From positions 1,364,001-1,428,000 of the forward strand of contig NZ_PJMS01000001.1 in assembly GCF_002846555.1 (NCBI RefSeq): 64,000 nucleotides of DNA. Reading direction: 5' to 3'. This DNA comes from Aquimarina sp. MAR_2010_214. GTDB lineage: Bacteria > Bacteroidota > Bacteroidia > Flavobacteriales > Flavobacteriaceae. Position numbers and translations under genes: made by a program. The notes below the pieces were generated by a model, which ran no database searches, was not told the DNA's origin, and saw only the letters and a program-made list of their open reading frames with translations. Positions 8,229 to 18,500 of this stretch are shown piece after piece. Numbering within the stretch: position 1 is the first letter of the stretch; each line of letters starts with the position of its first letter.

Positions 8229-8256
8229 AACCCTTTGATTTTCAAAGGGTTTTTTT
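8229..8256 (+). terminator. Rho-independent terminator outside the integrase
   Basis: AACCCTTTGA (8229-8238) and TCAAAGGGTT (8242-8251) form a perfect 10-bp stem with a 3-nt loop, followed by a T run. On the plus strand it would end a transcript coming from within or across the element edge, perhaps the remnant RNA gene suggested by the adjacent hairpin. Confidence 0.75.
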
Positions 8257-8614
8257 GTTTTTGCCTGCTTCTTGCTTTTTTCTTTTAGATTTAAAATAGA
8301 TGGGTCAATTTCATAGGGATATACAAGCAATACAGTTTAATCAAAATGCACTTATTTGTAGTGTTTTCTCTTATTATGCATTCTATGTTGTCAATCAGTT
8401 TGTCATTTAACCCTCGTTCTGGTTTTACTTTTTTGAAAATAAATCAAATTGCCTCAGAAATAGTTTTATTCTCTTTCAGGGACTAAAGAAACAGCTTGAA
8501 AATCAAATTCTTCAGTAAAAAGTGCTATATCTATTTGAATCTTGAAAAGAATATCAATAGTAATTATTGGATACTCAGATAACGAGAATAACTTGTAATT
8601 GTTCTCGGTACTAA
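8257..8614. other. Gene-free stretch with a possible gene remnant
   Basis: No intact gene is visible. On the minus strand 8466-8612 is open without an obvious start and encodes a protein-like peptide (contains YKLFSLSEYPIITID, then FTEEFDFQAVSLVPERE and stop). It runs directly out of the end of the AraC gene in another frame. It may be the 3' remnant of a gene lost when the region was rearranged, or chance. Nothing else was recognised. Confidence 0.25.
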
Positions 8615-9595
8615 TTATCCTTTTATCCTACTTGGACTAACTCCGAATTTTCGTTTAAATGCTGTAGAAAAATGCTGTGGGTTTTTATAGCCAATCCTAT
8701 CTGAGACCTCGTTGACAGAAAGTTTTTGATTTAGTAACATCTTTTTTGCCTGTTCCATTTTTGTGTCTCTTATGTAACCAAAAACAGTTGTCCCAAATAC
8801 ATTTTTAAATTCTTTTTTCAATGTACATTCGTTGGTACTCACTACTCTAGCTAAATCGGATAAACACATTGGGTTATTTAGTTTGGCTAAAACAATTTCC
8901 TTTGCATAATACATCTTATCAATAATGGTTTTAGAAGTATTGATATTCACAAGACATACATCACACAATCTAATTTGCTCTAATTGTAACAATAAAAGTT
9001 CTAAAACCTTAGCTTCCAAAAACAACTGTCTGTATTTGTTTTTCCATGAACAATTTATTATTTCATATATAATAATGAGCATAGGAGGGGTAATGGGATG
9101 ATTGTGTGGGCTTAAAAAACCTATTTCTTTATTTTGTATTATTTTTTTGAACGTATCGAATAAACCATCATCAGGCAGGTATTGCTCAAAAAATTTAGGT
9201 TGTAGATTGATTTCAAAAATGTAAAAATCTTTTGAGTTCCACTCCATTTTCCCTTTAATATCGTTGCAATAAAAAATGTTATGTGTATTATTACCAATAG
9301 AAAAATCGGTAGGTAGAGCTTCTATTGAAGTACTCGAACTTCCTTGAAGGGTGAAGTGCATTTCTACGGTTTCTTCATTAAACTCAAAAAAAAGAGTTGT
9401 TTTTTGTGAAAGTGTACTACTACCATAGCCTATTTTAAAATTATCCAGTACAATTTCTTTGTACCATCCTCTAAAATTCTTGTAATTGTAGGATATGTTT
9501 AATTCATGAGTGCCTGCAACATCAATATCATATTGGTGTTTTCCAGATTCAAACATGATATCCTGAACATCCTCTAAACATAATTTGAGTCCCAT
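8615..9595 (-). CDS. AraC-family transcriptional regulator
   Basis: A 326-aa regulator. The C-terminal 100 residues carry two HTH motifs of the AraC/XylS type: LSDLARVVSTNECTLKKEF (about 245-263) and VNEVSDRIGYKNPQHFSTAF with the ending KRKFGVSPSRIKG. The N-terminal 200 residues form a ligand- or partner-sensing domain of the kind seen in PchR-like regulators of siderophore receptors. It is divergent from the TonB receptor operon at 9690 with 94 bp between the start codons, so it most likely controls that operon, probably in response to the transported compound. The effector is unknown. Confidence 0.85.
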   Translation of the reverse strand: MGLKLCLEDVQDIMFESGKHQYDIDVAGTHELNISYNYKNFRGWYKEIVLDNFKIGYGSSTLSQKTTLFFEFNEETVEMHFTLQGSSSTSIEALPTDFSIGNNTHNIFYCNDIKGKMEWNSKDFYIFEINLQPKFFEQYLPDDGLFDTFKKIIQNKEIGFLSPHNHPITPPMLIIIYEIINCSWKNKYRQLFLEAKVLELLLLQLEQIRLCDVCLVNINTSKTIIDKMYYAKEIVLAKLNNPMCLSDLARVVSTNECTLKKEFKNVFGTTVFGYIRDTKMEQAKKMLLNQKLSVNEVSDRIGYKNPQHFSTAFKRKFGVSPSRIKG

Positions 9596-9627
9596 ATATT
9601 ATTCCGTTACACGTATATAAACTTCCC

Positions 9628-9667
9628 TTTTGCGTAGTTGAATTTTTTTTTCAACAGTATTTTTGCG
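9628..9667 (+). promoter_or_regulatory. Promoter and candidate AraC operator of the receptor operon
   Basis: A perfect Bacteroidota -7 box, TATTTTTG, lies at 9658-9665, 25 bp before the receptor ATG. Just upstream is the dyad GTTGAA (9637-9642) / TTCAAC (9650-9655), and TTTTGCG occurs twice in direct orientation (9628-9634 and 9661-9667), 33 bp apart or about three helical turns, as AraC proteins often bind. The box is seen; regulator binding is inferred. Confidence 0.45.
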
Positions 9668-9689
9668 CTTTCAAATTTAACTATTTAAA

Positions 9690-12068
9690 ATGAATCTAAA
9701 TAAAACAATTAAAAAAATTAATCTCTGTATTACTCTAATTATATGTGTATTAAGTTCTTATGCTCAGAAAACTATCAGCGGAAATGTAACGGATGAAACA
9801 GGAAATCTAATTGAAAGTGCCGATATTATCATTTTAGGTACAGTAAAAGGAGTTTCTACTAATGCAAAAGGAGAGTATAGGATTACCAATTTATCCAATA
9901 AGTCATATTTTATAAAAGCCAACTATTTAGGATTTGCATCACAAACAACAAAGATTGACCTAGAAGAAGATAATACTATACTAAATTTTGTGTTGAAAAA
10001 ATCTACTAATGAGCTGGAAGAAGTTATTATTTCAGGTGCAAACAACCGTCTAGAGAATATACAAACAACAGCCGCTTCTATATCGGCAATTAGTTCTAAA
10101 GAAATAGCTCAATTGCAAATCAGTCAAATAAGCGAGTTAAATAGCATTTCTCCAAATTTTAGGGCTTATGACGATGGAGCAAATGGTGCTTTTACAATGA
10201 TTAGCAGTAGAGGTATTACTACTTATGATAATAAACCAGTTGTTGGAGTATATATAGATGATATCCCGTATTTTAATGGATATTCATTTCCTATAGCACT
10301 ACAGGATATCGATAATATTGAGTTACTAAGAGGTCCTCAAGGTACGCTTTACGGAAGAAACTCTTTAGCAGGTGTAGTCAGAATAACAACAAAAAAACCT
10401 ACCAATACAATAAATGGCTACATAAAAGCAGGCTATGGTAATCTAGAGGCAAAAGAACTAGCTCTAACATTTAATGCACCTCTAGTAGAAGACAAATTAT
10501 TCTTTAGAGCAAGTACTAATATAATTGACAGGAATGGTTTCATAAATAATAGTTTTAACAATAAAGAACTACAAAACAGAAAAAATATTGATGCAAACTT
10601 TAAATTAAAATATTTGGCAACAGATAGGTTAAGATTAGGTTTCCTATATAATGTACAACGCAAAGAATCTGATGCCTATGCGTTTTTGATTTCTTCTTCA
10701 CAAAATGCATTACAAGATCTTTTAAAAGATCCATACAAAGTTAATTTTGATGTGGATGTATTTAGAAAGACCGTAAATCAAAACATTGCCTTTAATATTA
10801 AGTATGACTTCTCAGGCTTTAATATAAACTCAATTTCGGCCTATCAAACTACAGTAGAAGATGGTGCAGATGATTATGACTATACTCCTCTTGATATTCA
10901 GTCTTCATCTGGACTTTCGAAGGTCAAGAACTTTTCACAAGAATTTAGATTCGTCTCTAACGGTGATTCTAACCTAAAATGGGTAGGAGGGCTGCTTTTA
11001 TATCATAATATGTTTCAGCTTGACAGAAATCTAAACACAGGAAACGATATTGGGCAAATTAATCCAACTTTAGAACCATTGGCACCATTTACACGTTTAG
11101 ATGATTCTAAAAATACTCAAAAAGGAATTGCAGTTTATGGGCAAGCATCGTATGATATTATTGATAAATTAATACTTACTGGAGGGGTGCGGTTTGATTA
11201 TGAAGAAAGTAGTCTTGATATTAAAAGAACATTTAACACATCTGCTTTTCTACCGGGCAGTTTTGAAAAAACTGCAGAATTCAATGCGTTTTCACCCAAG
11301 TTGTCATTAAGCTATACTGCCAATGATGATGTATTTGTATTTGCTAGTATTGCAAAGGGATTTAGACCTGGAGGGATCAACGAATTTGTACTCGATAAAC
11401 AAAAAGCGACCTTTGACAATGAAAGTAGTATAAATTATGAGATAGGTGTAAAAACTAATTTTTGGGATAATAGAATAAAGTTAAACCTTACGGGCTTCTA
11501 TACATCCTATACAGACCAACAAATCTATACTATAGTTGATCTGTCTGCCTTTGCATTTGGTAATGATAATATTGGTGAATCAAGAATTTTTGGAGCAGAA
11601 CTGGAAGCTAAAGCTTCTCTTGCCAAAGGTTTAACTCTCGGACTAAATTTAGGGTACTTAAACGCTGAAATCAAAAAATATGAGGAAACAGTGATAAATC
11701 CTCAAGATGGTTCAACAACTCTGGTTGATCGGTCAGGAAAATCACTGCCTGTTTCCCCTGAAATTAATGGAAATATCACCCTAAACTATATTCAGCCTAT
11801 CACTAAAAAGATAGACTTTGAAACAAGTCTGGACTATAATTACCAAGATGACATTTATTTTGACATTCCTAATCAAATGCTTCAAAAGGCTTATGGCTTG
11901 CTTAACGGTAAAGTAGGAATAACTTCGAAAAATATAGATGTGTTTGTGTGGGCTAAAAACTTAACCGATGAAGCTTATTTCAGCTATGGTTATGGTGTTG
12001 GTGGGTTTCAAGCATCGACTTTTGCATTGCCTAGAACCTATGGCACTACATTGACCTTTAAATTTTAA
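9690..12068 (+). CDS. TonB-dependent outer-membrane receptor
   Basis: A 792-aa receptor: signal peptide ending near SSYAQ (residue 25), a carboxypeptidase-like regulatory domain (about 28-112), a plug domain (about 120-235, with IELLRGPQGTLYGRNSLAGV), and a 22-strand-type barrel ending in Phe (TLTFKF). It imports a scarce ligand across the outer membrane using TonB energy. The plug motif and the neighbouring AraC regulator point to a siderophore or similar metal chelate, but the ligand cannot be read from sequence. It is the first gene of an operon that continues with tiny gaps to 18761. Confidence 0.9.
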   Translation: MNLNKTIKKINLCITLIICVLSSYAQKTISGNVTDETGNLIESADIIILGTVKGVSTNAKGEYRITNLSNKSYFIKANYLGFASQTTKIDLEEDNTILNFVLKKSTNELEEVIISGANNRLENIQTTAASISAISSKEIAQLQISQISELNSISPNFRAYDDGANGAFTMISSRGITTYDNKPVVGVYIDDIPYFNGYSFPIALQDIDNIELLRGPQGTLYGRNSLAGVVRITTKKPTNTINGYIKAGYGNLEAKELALTFNAPLVEDKLFFRASTNIIDRNGFINNSFNNKELQNRKNIDANFKLKYLATDRLRLGFLYNVQRKESDAYAFLISSSQNALQDLLKDPYKVNFDVDVFRKTVNQNIAFNIKYDFSGFNINSISAYQTTVEDGADDYDYTPLDIQSSSGLSKVKNFSQEFRFVSNGDSNLKWVGGLLLYHNMFQLDRNLNTGNDIGQINPTLEPLAPFTRLDDSKNTQKGIAVYGQASYDIIDKLILTGGVRFDYEESSLDIKRTFNTSAFLPGSFEKTAEFNAFSPKLSLSYTANDDVFVFASIAKGFRPGGINEFVLDKQKATFDNESSINYEIGVKTNFWDNRIKLNLTGFYTSYTDQQIYTIVDLSAFAFGNDNIGESRIFGAELEAKASLAKGLTLGLNLGYLNAEIKKYEETVINPQDGSTTLVDRSGKSLPVSPEINGNITLNYIQPITKKIDFETSLDYNYQDDIYFDIPNQMLQKAYGLLNGKVGITSKNIDVFVWAKNLTDEAYFSYGYGVGGFQASTFALPRTYGTTLTFKF

Positions 12069-12077
12069 GATAACAGG

Positions 12078-12494
12078 ATGAAAGTAGCAATCTATATCAT
12101 TCGATTTTTATTAGCTCTAATGTTTATTTATGCGGGTATCGAAAAATTGTTCCTGCCCTATGATCCTTCGATATTTAGAGCAAATGCAGTGGGTAGTGAT
12201 CCGCTGTTTTTTGAATTTTATGATTTCTTGCAGAATAGTGGATATCTCTATTTTGTAGGCTTTTTTCAATTGCTGTGTGGTGTTTTATTAGTTTTCAAAA
12301 GAACCTATATTTTGGCAGCCATAATGCTTGTGCCTTTGATACTTTGCTTGTTGATGACCCATGTGTATTTTTCTAAAAACACCTTCTATATCCTTTTTGA
12401 CTCCAGTATGTTTTTGTTGAATACAATACTGATTATGGGTAGGTACAAAGAATGGTATCCTATCCTTTTCCAAAAAAATAAAACTCTCATCTAA
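12078..12494 (+). CDS. DoxX/MauE-like membrane protein
   Basis: A 138-aa integral membrane protein with four predicted hydrophobic helices (about 5-20, 55-72, 80-97, 104-122). The opening IIRFLLALMFIYAGIEKLF and the size match DoxX/MauE-like proteins, small quinone- or redox-associated inner-membrane proteins. It begins 9 bp after the receptor stop and ends 13 bp before the methyltransferase gene, so it is part of the same transcript. Its role in this operon is unknown. Confidence 0.7.
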   Translation: MKVAIYIIRFLLALMFIYAGIEKLFLPYDPSIFRANAVGSDPLFFEFYDFLQNSGYLYFVGFFQLLCGVLLVFKRTYILAAIMLVPLILCLLMTHVYFSKNTFYILFDSSMFLLNTILIMGRYKEWYPILFQKNKTLI

Positions 12495-12507
12495 TAAAGA
12501 ACAGACA

Positions 12508-13179
12508 ATGAACAATAGTGTAAACATATTTGAAGGCGACCGTGCTATCAATTACGATGAATTTGTTCAATGTTGGATTCCCAATTATGATTACTTCATA
12601 TCGACACTGCCACAAATGTTAAAAAGTGTTTGTGAAAAGGAAATTTTGGTTGCCGGTTGTGGTACGGGAAATGAAATTCTAGCTTTCGCCCAAGCCAAGG
12701 AAGACTGGTCAATAACAGGTGTAGACCCCTCACCCGAAATGGTTAGCATAGCTAAAAAGAAACTGCATCACTATAAAAACATCAAACTTATCAAAGGAGA
12801 AGTAACACAGTTACCCACAAACGAACTTTTTGGTGCGGCAACTTTGCTACTTGTTTTACATTTTATAAAAGATGACGGTAGTAAGCTACAATTGTTAAAA
12901 GAAATAGCACAAAGACTACGACCTGGATCCCCCTTTGTCCTAATGAGCATTTTTGGCAATAAAACAGAGCTTAAAAAGAACTTGGAAATTTTGAAACAAT
13001 TACTATCTCCTTTTCTGAATAAAGAGGACATAGACGAACGAATAGATAGAATTACCAATACCCTGTATCACGATACAGAGGAGCGACTTATCAAATTGTT
13101 GATCGATACTGGTTTTGAAAAACCTGTACGCTTTTTTCAAACGTCTATATACGGTGCTTGGATAACCAAAAAAGTATAA
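12508..13179 (+). CDS. Class I SAM-dependent methyltransferase
   Basis: A 223-aa cytoplasmic methyltransferase. Motif I is EILVAGCGTGNEILAF (about 46-61), the acidic motif II is TGVDPSPEMV (about 71-80), and motif IV-like LLLVLHFIKDD lies near 111-121. This is the Rossmann-fold Methyltransf_25/11 type that modifies small molecules. Its place between a receptor and exporters suggests it modifies, makes or inactivates the transported compound. The substrate cannot be predicted; there is no biosynthetic partner enzyme in the operon. Confidence 0.82.
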   Translation: MNNSVNIFEGDRAINYDEFVQCWIPNYDYFISTLPQMLKSVCEKEILVAGCGTGNEILAFAQAKEDWSITGVDPSPEMVSIAKKKLHHYKNIKLIKGEVTQLPTNELFGAATLLLVLHFIKDDGSKLQLLKEIAQRLRPGSPFVLMSIFGNKTELKKNLEILKQLLSPFLNKEDIDERIDRITNTLYHDTEERLIKLLIDTGFEKPVRFFQTSIYGAWITKKV

Positions 13180-13222
13180 CAATGAAACTCAAGATTACCA
13201 TGCCATCAAAAAATAATAGAGT

Positions 13223-14635
13223 ATGGATTTAATAGCAAAACAAAAAGAATTCATACTGACCGGAGCTCTAGCGAAAGTTATGTGGAAGTTATCGCTTCCG
13301 GCAATTATCGCTATGGTGCTTTTTGGATTAAATGCCTTTATGGACACTGTTTATATAGGGCAATTGATGGATGAAATTGCGCTTTCTGGAGTTGCTTTAG
13401 CATATCCATTAACCTCTATTACTTTAGGTCTGGGGGCATGGGCAGGAACAGGAGGTGGAAATTTACTGAGTATCGCCCTGGGCAAAAATGATACCAACAC
13501 ACAACGTTCTATTTTATCCAATGCAACTATTTTAATGCTCATAACCACGTTGTTGTTCGCTATTCCATCTTATGTTTTTGCTGAAGAATTAATCGAATTG
13601 ATGGGAGGAAATGGAGCAGTTAAAATGTATGGAGTGTTGTATCTGAGAGCTACTTTATGGGCATCACCTTTCTGGGTATATGGATTGGGACTGAATTTTA
13701 TAGTAAGAGCTGAAGGTAAAATGAAAGAAGCAGCTATAATGATGTCTTTCGGTCTCATTATAAATCTTATACTCACCCCTATCTTTATTAAATATTTTAA
13801 TATGGGAGTAGAAGGGGCTGCGTGGGCAACTAATACAGGAATGCTGATTTACTGTATTATGGGCTATCGCTATTTTAAAAAAGGAAAAGCTTCCTTTACC
13901 GCAAATATCGACTCATTAAAATACAATAAACCCATTTTTAACAACATTGTTAAAATGGGTTTCCCTGGACTTATGATGTCTATCATGGGGCTGGTACAGG
14001 CATTGGTGGTTTTCATTGCCATATCTAAGTATGGTACAGTAGAAGATCTTGCATTTTTTGCTTCTGCAAATAGAATTCTACTTTTTCTGATGACTCCTCT
14101 TTTTGGTTTAATGAGATCTTTGCAGCCTGTAACGGGCATCAATTATGGGGCAAAACAGTATAAAAGAGTGAAGAGTAGTTTTGTTTTGTTTTCAAAAACA
14201 GGCTTTTGGCTTGTATTTCCTTTTTGGCTTTTGCTGACCATTTTTCCACAACAAAGCCTTTCATTAATGTTACCAGATGTACAGTTTTCTACAGACAATT
14301 TATGGCATTTTAGAATCTATGTTTTTGTTCTCCCATTTTTACCTCTTGTTTTTATGGCATTAACCTATTTTCCTGCTATAGATAAATCTAAGCCTGCAAG
14401 TATATTGGTTTTGGCCAGACAACTTATATTTTATATCCCTTTAATGATTTTTCTACCAAAATGGTTTGGAATAGGTGGTATTTATTATGGAGCAACATGT
14501 ATAGATATTGTAATCACCATCTGGATTGTCTTTCTCTGCTTAAAATCATTTAAATCCTTATCAGAACTACAAGATAATGGGCAAAACATACCCAAAATAG
14601 TTATTAATTCAGATTTAAAATCAATAGAAAAATGA
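13223..14635 (+). CDS. MATE-family multidrug/toxin or metabolite exporter
   Basis: A 470-aa transporter with 12 hydrophobic segments arranged as two homologous halves (about 15-215 and 235-445). MATE features include the N-terminal LWKLSLPAIIAMVLFG-like helix and the SRAxG-type loop as FIVRAEGKMKEA (about 152-163). It would export a small molecule by H+ or Na+ antiport. It follows the methyltransferase by 43 bp and overlaps the next ABC gene by 4 bp. In this context it may export a chelator or detoxify the imported ligand; that is inference. Confidence 0.88.
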   Translation: MDLIAKQKEFILTGALAKVMWKLSLPAIIAMVLFGLNAFMDTVYIGQLMDEIALSGVALAYPLTSITLGLGAWAGTGGGNLLSIALGKNDTNTQRSILSNATILMLITTLLFAIPSYVFAEELIELMGGNGAVKMYGVLYLRATLWASPFWVYGLGLNFIVRAEGKMKEAAIMMSFGLIINLILTPIFIKYFNMGVEGAAWATNTGMLIYCIMGYRYFKKGKASFTANIDSLKYNKPIFNNIVKMGFPGLMMSIMGLVQALVVFIAISKYGTVEDLAFFASANRILLFLMTPLFGLMRSLQPVTGINYGAKQYKRVKSSFVLFSKTGFWLVFPFWLLLTIFPQQSLSLMLPDVQFSTDNLWHFRIYVFVLPFLPLVFMALTYFPAIDKSKPASILVLARQLIFYIPLMIFLPKWFGIGGIYYGATCIDIVITIWIVFLCLKSFKSLSELQDNGQNIPKIVINSDLKSIEK

Positions 14636-15516
14636 AATTAGAAATAAAAAACTTATCAAAAACATATAAAAACGGGGTAAAAGCCCTACAAGACGTATCG
14701 CTTACAATAGGTAAGGGAATGTTTGGGCTTTTGGGACAAAATGGAGCCGGAAAATCTACCCTTATGCGTACTATTGCTACTTTACAAGACCCCGATTCTG
14801 GAAGTATTGATTTTAATGGAATAGATGTATTGCATAAACCAGATGAACTACGAAAAACACTGGGGTACTTACCACAGGAATTTGGTGTTTATCCTAATGT
14901 AACTGCCGAAGAGTTATTGACCCATATAGCAGATATGAAAGGGGTTACTCAAAAAAGCGAACGAAAAGAACTGGTTTCGACACTACTACAACGCGTAAAT
15001 CTATATGAAGCACGCAGCAAAAAACTAGACGGTTTTTCTGGGGGGATGAAACAACGTTTTGGTATTGCCCAAGCGCTGCTCGGAAATCCACAATTGATTA
15101 TTGTAGATGAACCTACCGCAGGATTAGACCCAATGGAACGAAACAGGTTCTATAACCTACTATCTGAATTGGGTGAAAATACCGTAGTTATTTTATCTAC
15201 CCATATCGTAGAAGATGTAAGTACATTATGTAATGAAATGGCCATTATAGGCAACGGAAAACTATTGCTTACAGGTAAGCCCCATCAAATTGAAAGTGAG
15301 TTAAATGAAAAATTATGGGAATTGGAAATCGATAAATCAGAATTGGAAACCTATACTAAAAACCATACCGTTATATCCAATCGTTTTCATGGCGGAAAAA
15401 TGCTGATTACCCTTTTGGATGATGATATGCCCAATGAAAAATGTTGGAAAAAAATGCCAACATTGGAAGATGCTTACTTTAACCTTATTTCCAATCAACA
15501 AAGCTTAACTGTATGA
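14632..15516 (+). CDS. ABC transporter ATP-binding protein
   Basis: A 294-aa ABC ATPase: Walker A GQNGAGKST (35-43), Q-loop YLPQEFG (about 80-86), signature FSGGMKQRFG (about 138-147), Walker B LIIVDEPTAGLD (about 157-168) and the switch His in STHIVEDV. The C-terminal 70 residues form the extension common in CcmA/NatA-type exporters. It overlaps the MATE gene before it and the permease after it by 4 bp each, so it certainly pairs with the 1082-aa permease. Confidence 0.93.
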   Translation: MKLEIKNLSKTYKNGVKALQDVSLTIGKGMFGLLGQNGAGKSTLMRTIATLQDPDSGSIDFNGIDVLHKPDELRKTLGYLPQEFGVYPNVTAEELLTHIADMKGVTQKSERKELVSTLLQRVNLYEARSKKLDGFSGGMKQRFGIAQALLGNPQLIIVDEPTAGLDPMERNRFYNLLSELGENTVVILSTHIVEDVSTLCNEMAIIGNGKLLLTGKPHQIESELNEKLWELEIDKSELETYTKNHTVISNRFHGGKMLITLLDDDMPNEKCWKKMPTLEDAYFNLISNQQSLTV

Positions 15517-18500
15517 AAACGATATTTAGCATCATAAAACACGAACTAAAAACAAGAGTGTTCACGTGGCTGTCTCTTATCTTTTTTATTATGTTGGTGT
15601 TTCAAGGTATTTGGTATACCAAAGGAGCCTTCGATTATTATGTAAATGATGGCGTTTTAATGAACGCTCCTGCAATTATCTATCAAAATTATGCGGGTCT
15701 GGGAATGCTTATGGTAATTATCATAGCAATTGTTACAGGGGGAGTATTGTACAAAGACATTCAACATAAAACTGCACAATGGATGTATAGTATGCCTGTA
15801 AATGAAAAACAGTTTTTTGTAGGACGCTATCTAGCTGCTTTTCTGTATTTAATGATTTTAGGTACCGGAATGTTCGTAGGAATGTTGCTGGTTCCTTATT
15901 CGGGTATTGGAGAAGCACATCGATTTGGTCCTGTTCCTATTGGGCAGATGTTTCATGCGATATTGTTTTTCTATATTCCCAATGTATTGGTTTATGTTTC
16001 ACTCATTTTTGCCAGTATTGTATTCTCTAAGCGAATGGCTGTTGGCTATTTGGCAAGCTTTGTATTAGTTATTCTATTTGTAGTAATGCAGGTATCCTAT
16101 GAAGGTGGTGGAGGAAGTCTCATCTATTTTTATTTAGACCCATCTGGTTACGTTTCTGTAGAGAATTATATGGATTACCTTACTACTGCACAAAAAAATA
16201 CTGAATACATTAAGATAACGGGTTATGTGCTTGCCAATAGATTGATATGGATAGGGGTTGCATTGTTTCTTTTTATCCTTGCCTATAGAAAATTTAGTTT
16301 TAAAGATTTTGTAAATGCCGGTAGTTCTACAAAAACTAAAATCAAGGTAATAGATGCACCTAATAAGGCAAAAAGCAGTATACTACCTAAGGTAAATATC
16401 TCTCAGACCTTTAAGGATTTTGTAATCAAGCTATTTAGGCTTTCAAAGCTTGAGTTGTTGAACATTGTTCGGCCAACATCCTTTAAAATCATTTTATTTG
16501 TAATGATACTAATGATTTTATTACAAAACCTATTATTTAACACCAGTTATTATATAGGAAATGAAATGCCGCTGACCAGTAATATGACCTTCTTTAGGTT
16601 GCCTTGGGGCGTGTTCATTACAATGCTGTTGATGATATGGTCGGGCGAATTGTTCTTTAAAGAAAAAACAGTGAAAATATGGCAAATTACAGATGCCTTG
16701 CCCGTGCCCGTTTGGGTGACACAAGTTTCTAAACTCATTGCAACCTATGCTTTAGCGCTTATTTTATGTTTAGGATTTGTAGTTGTGGGGATGTTCTCAC
16801 AAATTATCGAAGGCGGATTTTCGTTGATAGACCTTAAACAATATGCGATTGATATTCTAGGATTCAGGTTAGGGTTCGTAAACTTTGTATTCCAGATTTC
16901 ATTGGTGTTTTTTATTGCTGGACTTACAGGAAATCGATTTTTAACCCACATACTTACCGTTGGTTACTTTTTGATCAATATTATATCGTTCGATATGGGG
17001 CTCTTTGAGCAAATACGCCACGGTTATGCACTTGTACCGGGTATAGAAGACTTTTCTGAAGTTAGTGGTTATGGCATTCTAAGCAAATCTGCATATTGGT
17101 TTGCTGCAATGTGGGCATTGTTGGCAACAACCTTTGTACTTTTAGGAGTATTGTTTTGGCATCGAGGCGTAGGAAAAAAATGGTATAGAAAATTAATGGG
17201 TAACCAATTAAGTATTGGTAGTAAAATAGCCACAATATTATTTTTTGCTGGATTTATAGGGGTACAGTTTTACCTGAATCAACAGATATACGCAAATGGA
17301 AATTTTACACTCTCAGAAGCACAAGAAGCTCTAGATGCCGATTATGAGAAAAACTACAAATACATAGCAAAAAAATCACAACCAAAATATGAAAAAGTAG
17401 ATTTGATAATGGATTATTATCCTGATATACGTAAAGTTAATTATCAGGTTAACATAAAATTGACTAATAAAAACGTAGATACATTATTTCTGACTTTTAA
17501 AGATTTTATAACAATCCATAAAATTGCTTTGAATGGTAAAGATTTGCAAAAAGTAAGTGAAGATATTGATCACCACATTATAGGATACCTTGTGCCAAAA
17601 GCTACTCAAAAAGATAGTTTACTTACTTTAAATCTTCAGGCGACAAAACAGTATATTGGGCTTTCGCAAAGCGAATTACAACCCGATATTACTAAAAACG
17701 GTTCTTTTGCTCCTATTAAAGAGTTTCTGCCTGTTATTGGGTATGATAGCGATATTGAATTGACCGAAAACCGAAAACGCCAAGACAATGGGTTAGAAAA
17801 ACTAGGTTCTAGAATGGCCAATACAGATGATAAAAAGGCCTTGTCGCAAAATGTGTATAGTCCTGATGCGAATAGGTTAACAGGTTCAATAATCATTAGT
17901 ACAAGCTTAGAACAAACAGCCATAGCTCCTGGTGAAATTGTAAAAAGCTGGAAAGAAAATGAACGCAATTTTTATAAATATGTTATCGATTCTCTTTTAC
18001 CTTTTAATTGGTGTGTAGGTACTGCTAATTATAATAATTATGTACAGGATAATTATGGTGGTATCAAATATCAAATATATGCCGATGCTAAGCATCATTT
18101 CAATATCTCATTTTATCAAGATGCCATTAAAAAAAGTATCACATATTATCAATCTGTTTTTCAAGGATTTTCACCTAAGGAATTGAGGTTTTATGAAATT
18201 AATAAATGGAACGATGAAGATTTTTATGCCTTTGCCAATGTAATTGCCATATCAGAAAAAGAAGGGTGGTTTGCGAATACAAAGTATATGGCTGAAAAAG
18301 CATACATATATCAAACCGTTGCTGCTCAAATGGCAAAATTGTGGTTAAACAATCATATGGAAATAGCCAATGTACAAGGTGCCGATATGCTACGGGTAGC
18401 CATACCAGAAGCCTTGGCACTTAGCTTTGTTGAAAATGCCTTAGGCAAAGAAGCTATTGAACATATTATTAAAAAGAAAAAAGACAAATACGGTAAAGAC

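Noticed and set aside
8195..8260. A tRNA gene at the element end
   Set aside because: A 6-bp stem with 7-nt loop is present but no D-arm, anticodon arm or acceptor pairing could be built around it.
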